NCBI GenBank assembly: GCA_002308635.1
Contig: DBWG01000104.1
Span: 1-9,298 of the forward strand
Direction: 5' to 3'
Origin: Ruminococcaceae bacterium UBA1244
GTDB lineage: Bacteria; Bacillota; Clostridia; Oscillospirales; Acutalibacteraceae
Length of the DNA: 9,298 nucleotides
This document shows, in pieces, positions 6,311 to 9,298 of this stretch (within the stretch, counting starts at the first letter, position 1; each line of letters opens with the position of its first letter). The position numbers were made by a program, and so were the translations under genes. The notes beneath the pieces are model-generated. The model searched no databases, was not told where the DNA came from, and was given only the letters and a program-made list of their open reading frames with translations.

Positions 6311-7202
6311 CGTGTTTTGACTCCTCACGCAGTACTTCCTCAACAGCAGGATTGATGTGTCCGGATTTTTTGACGTGCTTGCCGATTATCTCAGATACAT
6401 CACTTATTGCAATAAAAGCAGAGGAATCAATATTCTTTATTATATCCTTCAGTTCATATATTTCAAAGCGTGTAAGTACGCAGTAGAGGATGACCTTTTT
6501 TCCGCTGACAAGTCCCTCACCTTCCATAATGGTGACGGTCCTTCCGAGACGCTCATATATTTTCTGGGATATTTCAAGTGCATCATCGGTGATTATCATT
6601 GCTGCCTTTGTCTGTTCAAGACCCGTCTCAACGATATCAAGAACTTTTGACGTGATGAAATACGTCAGCAGGCTGAACATCGACCTGTCCGCACCAAAAA
6701 GGAAACCCGCAGATGCAAAAATCACCACGTTGAAGATAAGCACCGTCTGACCTACAGGCAGCTTGAATTTTTTGTTGAGCAGGATAGCTACTGTTTCCGT
6801 ACCGTCAAGACAGCCTCCGAAGCGTATGACAAGACCTACGCCTACTCCAAGCACAAGACCGCCGAAGGATACCGCAAGAAGCGGTTCTTCCGTTGCGTTT
6901 TTGATAGGCTCAAAGACCTCAAGGAATACTGAAAATATCAGCATTGCATATGCGGCTTTTACAATGAACATTTTTCCCATCTTTCTCGCACCGATGAGAA
7001 GAAACGGAATATTGAGAACAACTGTCAGGATACTAAGAGGGATCTGCGAAAGGTTGTTGATTATGATGCCTATACCTACAACTCCGCCGTCCATTATTTT
7101 GCACGGGACAAGAAATTCCTCTATCGCAAATGCCGCAGTCACCGCACCTAAAAATATACCGAAAAAGTCGATCAGCAGTTTCAGTACTTTCTTTTTTTCC
7201 AT
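6288..7202 (-). CDS. YitT family membrane protein (YitT_membrane plus DUF2179 domains)
   Basis: This 304-residue protein has an N-terminal membrane part and a C-terminal soluble domain, as in the YitT family. Hydrophobic segments lie at about 10-32, 37-50, 56-72, 82-98, 107-127 and 152-172. Two glycine-rich family motifs are clear: MDGGVVGIGIIINN at 37-50 and GGCLDGTETVAILLNKK at 129-145. The C-terminal DUF2179 domain (about 200-275) has RTVTIMEGEG at 221-230, VLYCVLTRFEI-like strands near 238-248, and SAFIAISDVSEIIG at 261-274. The substrate or function of this family is not established. I chose the ATG at 7202 because a strong ribosome binding site (minus-strand GAGGAGGA, 7211-7218) precedes it by 8 nt; a TTG at 7229 would lie inside the upstream gene. 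The upstream radical SAM stop codon overlaps this binding site, so the two are probably co-transcribed and coupled. Confidence 0.9.
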   Translation of the reverse strand: MEKKKVLKLLIDFFGIFLGAVTAAFAIEEFLVPCKIMDGGVVGIGIIINNLSQIPLSILTVVLNIPFLLIGARKMGKMFIVKAAYAMLIFSVFLEVFEPIKNATEEPLLAVSFGGLVLGVGVGLVIRFGGCLDGTETVAILLNKKFKLPVGQTVLIFNVVIFASAGFLFGADRSMFSLLTYFITSKVLDIVETGLEQTKAAMIITDDALEISQKIYERLGRTVTIMEGEGLVSGKKVILYCVLTRFEIYELKDIIKNIDSSAFIAISDVSEIIGKHVKKSGHINPAVEEVLREESKHVTQNKTQ

Positions 7203-7216
7203 AGTATTTTTCCTCC

Positions 7217-8095
7217 TCACTTGTCCCAAAAATCCGGAACATAAGCTTTCTTTGCCGAAGAAAGTTCCTGAACAAACCCGTCAAGACCAAGACCTTCATA
7301 AACATCAAGCACCTTGCTGTATTCACGGGGCGTGATGCGGCGGTTTATCTCAGGATGTTCCTCCGCTCTTCCCATCGGGATATACTGTCCCATAAGGCTC
7401 ACAAGTATCCCGTCTCCGAATTCCTCTTTCAGCAGTTCCAGCACTGCAATGGAATTTTTGGTATTCTGTGGAAGTATCAGGTGACGAACAACAGTACCTT
7501 TCTGCATTATGCCTTCATCGTCAATAACAGGCTTTCCGGTCTGGCGCACCATCTCTTTTATTGCAGGAAGCGCATATTCAAGATAGTTCTCCGCAGCGGA
7601 ATATTTCTTTGAAAGGTCGGGACGGATGTATTTCATGTCCGGAAGGTAGATATCGACTATTCCTTCAAGCCGTCTGATAGTCTCAGCCTTTTCATAGCCG
7701 CCGGTATTATAGACCACCGGAATGGACGGCTTGTATTTTGTAAAGCATCTTATGATAGTTTCGATGTAAGGTGTCGGACTGACGAGGTTGATATTGTGGA
7801 CTCCCTGAGCTTCAAGGGACTTCACTCCTTCGATAAGCTCTTCTTCGGTCATTATCCTGCCGTGATGCTGACGGCTTATCGTATAGTTCTGGCAGAAAAC
7901 ACACGACAAAACACAGCCGGAAAAGAATATCGTTCCGGAACCCATTGTTCCGCTGATACAGGGTTCTTCCCAGAAATGCGGGGCGATACGTGCAATTTTC
8001 GGGAGCATACCCATACCGCAGAAGCCCCTGCCCTCTGTTTCATATCTTTCTGCATTGCAGTTTCTCGGACAGAGGGTACAAGTATAACTGTTCAT
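7217..8095 (-). CDS. Radical SAM protein of the PflX / pyruvate formate-lyase-activating-like family (COG1313)
   Basis: This 292-residue cytosolic enzyme has the radical SAM iron-sulfur motif CVLSCVFC (C61, C65, C68), inside the segment GSGTIFFSG-CVLSCVFCQNY that is typical of COG1313. Ahead of it lies an N-terminal cysteine cluster, CTLCPRNC (C6, C9, C13) plus C26 in GRGFCGMG, which could hold a second metal site. Later conserved-looking parts are NLVSPTPY, YNTGGYE, DIYLPDMKY and the C-terminal LMGQYIPMG. The family is often annotated as a pyruvate formate-lyase activator, but its true substrate is not established and no glycyl radical enzyme gene is in the window. I chose the ATG at 8095 because GGAG (minus strand, 8105-8108) lies 9 nt upstream. 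An ATG at 8110 would add five residues but has no ribosome binding site. It is the first gene of a pair with the YitT-family gene. Confidence 0.88.
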   Translation of the reverse strand: MNSYTCTLCPRNCNAERYETEGRGFCGMGMLPKIARIAPHFWEEPCISGTMGSGTIFFSGCVLSCVFCQNYTISRQHHGRIMTEEELIEGVKSLEAQGVHNINLVSPTPYIETIIRCFTKYKPSIPVVYNTGGYEKAETIRRLEGIVDIYLPDMKYIRPDLSKKYSAAENYLEYALPAIKEMVRQTGKPVIDDEGIMQKGTVVRHLILPQNTKNSIAVLELLKEEFGDGILVSLMGQYIPMGRAEEHPEINRRITPREYSKVLDVYEGLGLDGFVQELSSAKKAYVPDFWDK

Positions 8096-8116
8096 AGAAT
8101 TTTTCTCCATATTTAC

Positions 8117-8149
8117 AAAAAGCGCTGTACAAGCATACAGCGCTTTTTT
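8117..8149 (-). terminator. Strong intrinsic terminator after adhE
   Basis: AAAAAGCGCTGTA (8117-8129) and TACAGCGCTTTTT (8136-8148) form a perfect 13-bp stem with a 6-nt loop. The GC-rich core GCGCTGT is flanked by A and T tracts, so it could work in both directions. On the minus strand it begins 5 nt after the adhE stop codon and ends in a T-run, which fits termination of adhE. It ends only about 21 nt before the radical SAM start codon. Confidence 0.88.
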
Positions 8150-8153
8150 AGTA

Positions 8154-9298
8154 TTATTTGCCGTAGTAAGCCTTGAGGTAGATGTCCTTCATCTCAGACA
8201 TGAGCGGATATCTCGGATTTGCACCGGTACACTGATCGTCAAATGCCTTCTCTGTCATATCGTCAAGAGATGCAAGGAAATCTTCTTCCTTTATGCCGTA
8301 ATCTGCGATAGTCTTTTTGATTCCGCAGCGCTCTTTGAGTTCCTCGATCTTCTGAATGAAGATCTCAAGAGTCTCGTTGTCGTCCTTGCCGGCAAATCCA
8401 AGGAACCTTGCACACTCGCAGTATCTTTCAAGAGTATGCGGATAGGGATACTGTGAGAACGTGCCCATCTTTGTGGGAACGGGGTCGGCATTGTAGCGCA
8501 TTACGTCGGTAATGAGCAGAGCGTTTGCGACACCGTGAGGAATGTGATGGAAAGCACCAAGCTTGTGCGCCATTGAATGGCAGACACCAAGGAATGCGTT
8601 TGCAAATGCCATACCTGCAAGAGTAGAAGCCGTAGCCATTTTTTCTCTTGCGATAGGATCGTTTGCGCCGTTCTCGTATGCAGACGGGAGATAGTCAAAT
8701 ATATTCTTCATAGCCTTGAGTGCAAGGCCGTCTGTATATTCTGTTGCCATGATGGAAACATAAGCTTCAAGAGCATGAACAAGAGCGTCTATGCCTGATG
8801 CGCTCGTAAGACCCTTTGGCTGGTTCATCATGTTGTCGGCATCTATGATCGCCATGTTCGGGAGAAGCTCATAATCGGCAAGAGGATATTTGATATTTGT
8901 TGTTTCGTCTGTGATAACTGCAAAGGGAGTGACCTCAGAGCCTGTTCCTGAGCTTGTGGGCACAGCAACAAAGTACGCTTTTTCGCCCATCTTCGGGAAA
9001 GGATATATCCTCTTTCTGATATCCATAAAGTCCATTGCCATGTTGAGAAAATCTGCTTCGGGATGCTCATACAATACCCACATGATCTTTCCTGCATCCA
9101 TAGCCGAACCGCCGCCCATTGCTATGATAACATCAGGCTCAAAGAGTGTCATAGCCTTTGCACCCTCTTTTGCGGAAGAGAGGGTCGGGTCAGGCTGAAC
9201 GTCATAGAAGCAGGTGTGCTGGATGCCGAGCTCATCAAGCTTTGCTTCGATAGGCTTTATATAGCCGTTTTTATAAAGGAAGGAGTCTGTAACGATAA
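8154..9298 (-). CDS. adhE: Iron-dependent alcohol dehydrogenase domain of AdhE (aldehyde-alcohol dehydrogenase); 5' end cut by the window edge
   Basis: The frame is open from the right edge to a stop at 8154, giving 380 visible residues; no start is visible. AdhE converts acetyl-CoA to acetaldehyde and then ethanol, oxidising NADH. The visible part is the C-terminal iron-dependent alcohol dehydrogenase. Counting from the internal Met at 9152, it has the NAD-binding GGGSAMDAGK at 13-22, PTSSGTGSEVTPFAVITDE at 65-83, and iron ligands D122, H126 (DALVH), H192 (CHSMAH) and H206 (PHGVAN). The ligand spacing of 4, 66 and 14 equals that of E. coli AdhE (D653, H657, H723, H737). By that alignment about 480 N-terminal residues, including the acylating aldehyde dehydrogenase domain, should lie beyond the window. 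A stand-alone alcohol dehydrogenase is less likely, because the upstream GIQHTCFYDVQPDPTLSSA segment continues as in AdhE. The C-terminus appears complete. Confidence 0.9.
   Translation of the reverse strand, partial: IVTDSFLYKNGYIKPIEAKLDELGIQHTCFYDVQPDPTLSSAKEGAKAMTLFEPDVIIAMGGGSAMDAGKIMWVLYEHPEADFLNMAMDFMDIRKRIYPFPKMGEKAYFVAVPTSSGTGSEVTPFAVITDETTNIKYPLADYELLPNMAIIDADNMMNQPKGLTSASGIDALVHALEAYVSIMATEYTDGLALKAMKNIFDYLPSAYENGANDPIAREKMATASTLAGMAFANAFLGVCHSMAHKLGAFHHIPHGVANALLITDVMRYNADPVPTKMGTFSQYPYPHTLERYCECARFLGFAGKDDNETLEIFIQKIEELKERCGIKKTIADYGIKEEDFLASLDDMTEKAFDDQCTGANPRYPLMSEMKDIYLKAYYGK

Noticed and set aside
7203..7229. Upstream TTG start for the YitT-family gene
   Set aside because: It lies in the radical SAM coding region and has no ribosome binding site. 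The ATG at 7202 has a strong one 8 nt away.
6763..7335. Plus-strand open frame of 190 codons
   Set aside because: It lies wholly opposite the YitT-family gene and the end of the radical SAM gene, both with strong family motifs. Its translation is low-complexity and Pro/Thr/Arg-rich, as expected of an antisense shadow.
8096..8110. Upstream ATG start for the radical SAM gene
   Set aside because: No ribosome binding site precedes it. The GGAG within 8105-8108 is correctly placed for the ATG at 8095 instead. The difference is only five residues.
1..9298. Mobile element, prophage, CRISPR array, toxin-antitoxin or defence system
   Set aside because: No transposase, integrase, repeat array, paired small toxin/antitoxin frames or phage genes are visible on either strand. 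All sizeable frames are explained by housekeeping, sporulation or metabolic genes.

Overview
The window looks like chromosomal DNA from an anaerobic, endospore-forming member of the Bacillota, probably class Clostridia and possibly Ruminococcus-like. That placement is inference. It rests on three Firmicutes sporulation genes (ylbJ/spoVV, yqfC, yqfD), a flavodiiron protein fused to a flavin reductase, an AdhE-type alcohol dehydrogenase, a PflX-like radical SAM protein and a YitT membrane protein. Base composition is moderate and even by eye. I see no tRNA, rRNA, CRISPR array, transposase, phage gene or other sign of recent transfer.

Layout. (1) Positions 1-1645, minus: a flavodiiron protein with metallo-beta-lactamase, flavodoxin and flavin-reductase parts, cut by the left edge. 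It has its own promoter, and a 15-bp perfect palindrome sits over the predicted transcription start. A near-identical copy of the palindrome lies 93 bp upstream. (2) 1771-3609, minus: asparagine synthetase of the long (about 610 residue) Firmicutes type. (3) 3646-4785, minus: ylbJ/spoVV. A 10-bp-stem inverted repeat spans its stop codon and the gap to asnB. (4) 4786-4861: a 76-bp divergent control region. (5) 4862-6310, plus: yqfC-yqfD, a two-gene sporulation operon. (6) 6288-8095, minus: a radical SAM gene followed closely by a YitT-family gene whose ribosome binding site overlaps the upstream stop codon. The YitT gene and yqfD overlap tail to tail by 23 bp. (7) 8117-8149: a strong hairpin terminator. 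(8) 8154-9298, minus: the alcohol dehydrogenase part of adhE, cut by the right edge.

How the genes fit together. The centre, about 3.6-6.3 kb, is a sporulation island. YlbJ/SpoVV takes part in dipicolinic acid transport into the forespore in Bacillus subtilis, and yqfC and yqfD belong to the SigE mother-cell regulon there. The adjacent asparagine synthetase has the length of B. subtilis AsnO, which is linked to sporulation, so it may belong to the same programme. The flanks are anaerobic metabolism: O2/NO detoxification on the left, and fermentative ethanol formation plus a radical SAM enzyme on the right.

I found no clearly new system. The best leads are the paired palindromes at the flavodiiron promoter, the head-to-head ylbJ/yqfCD arrangement, and the uncharacterised but tightly coupled radical SAM-YitT gene pair.
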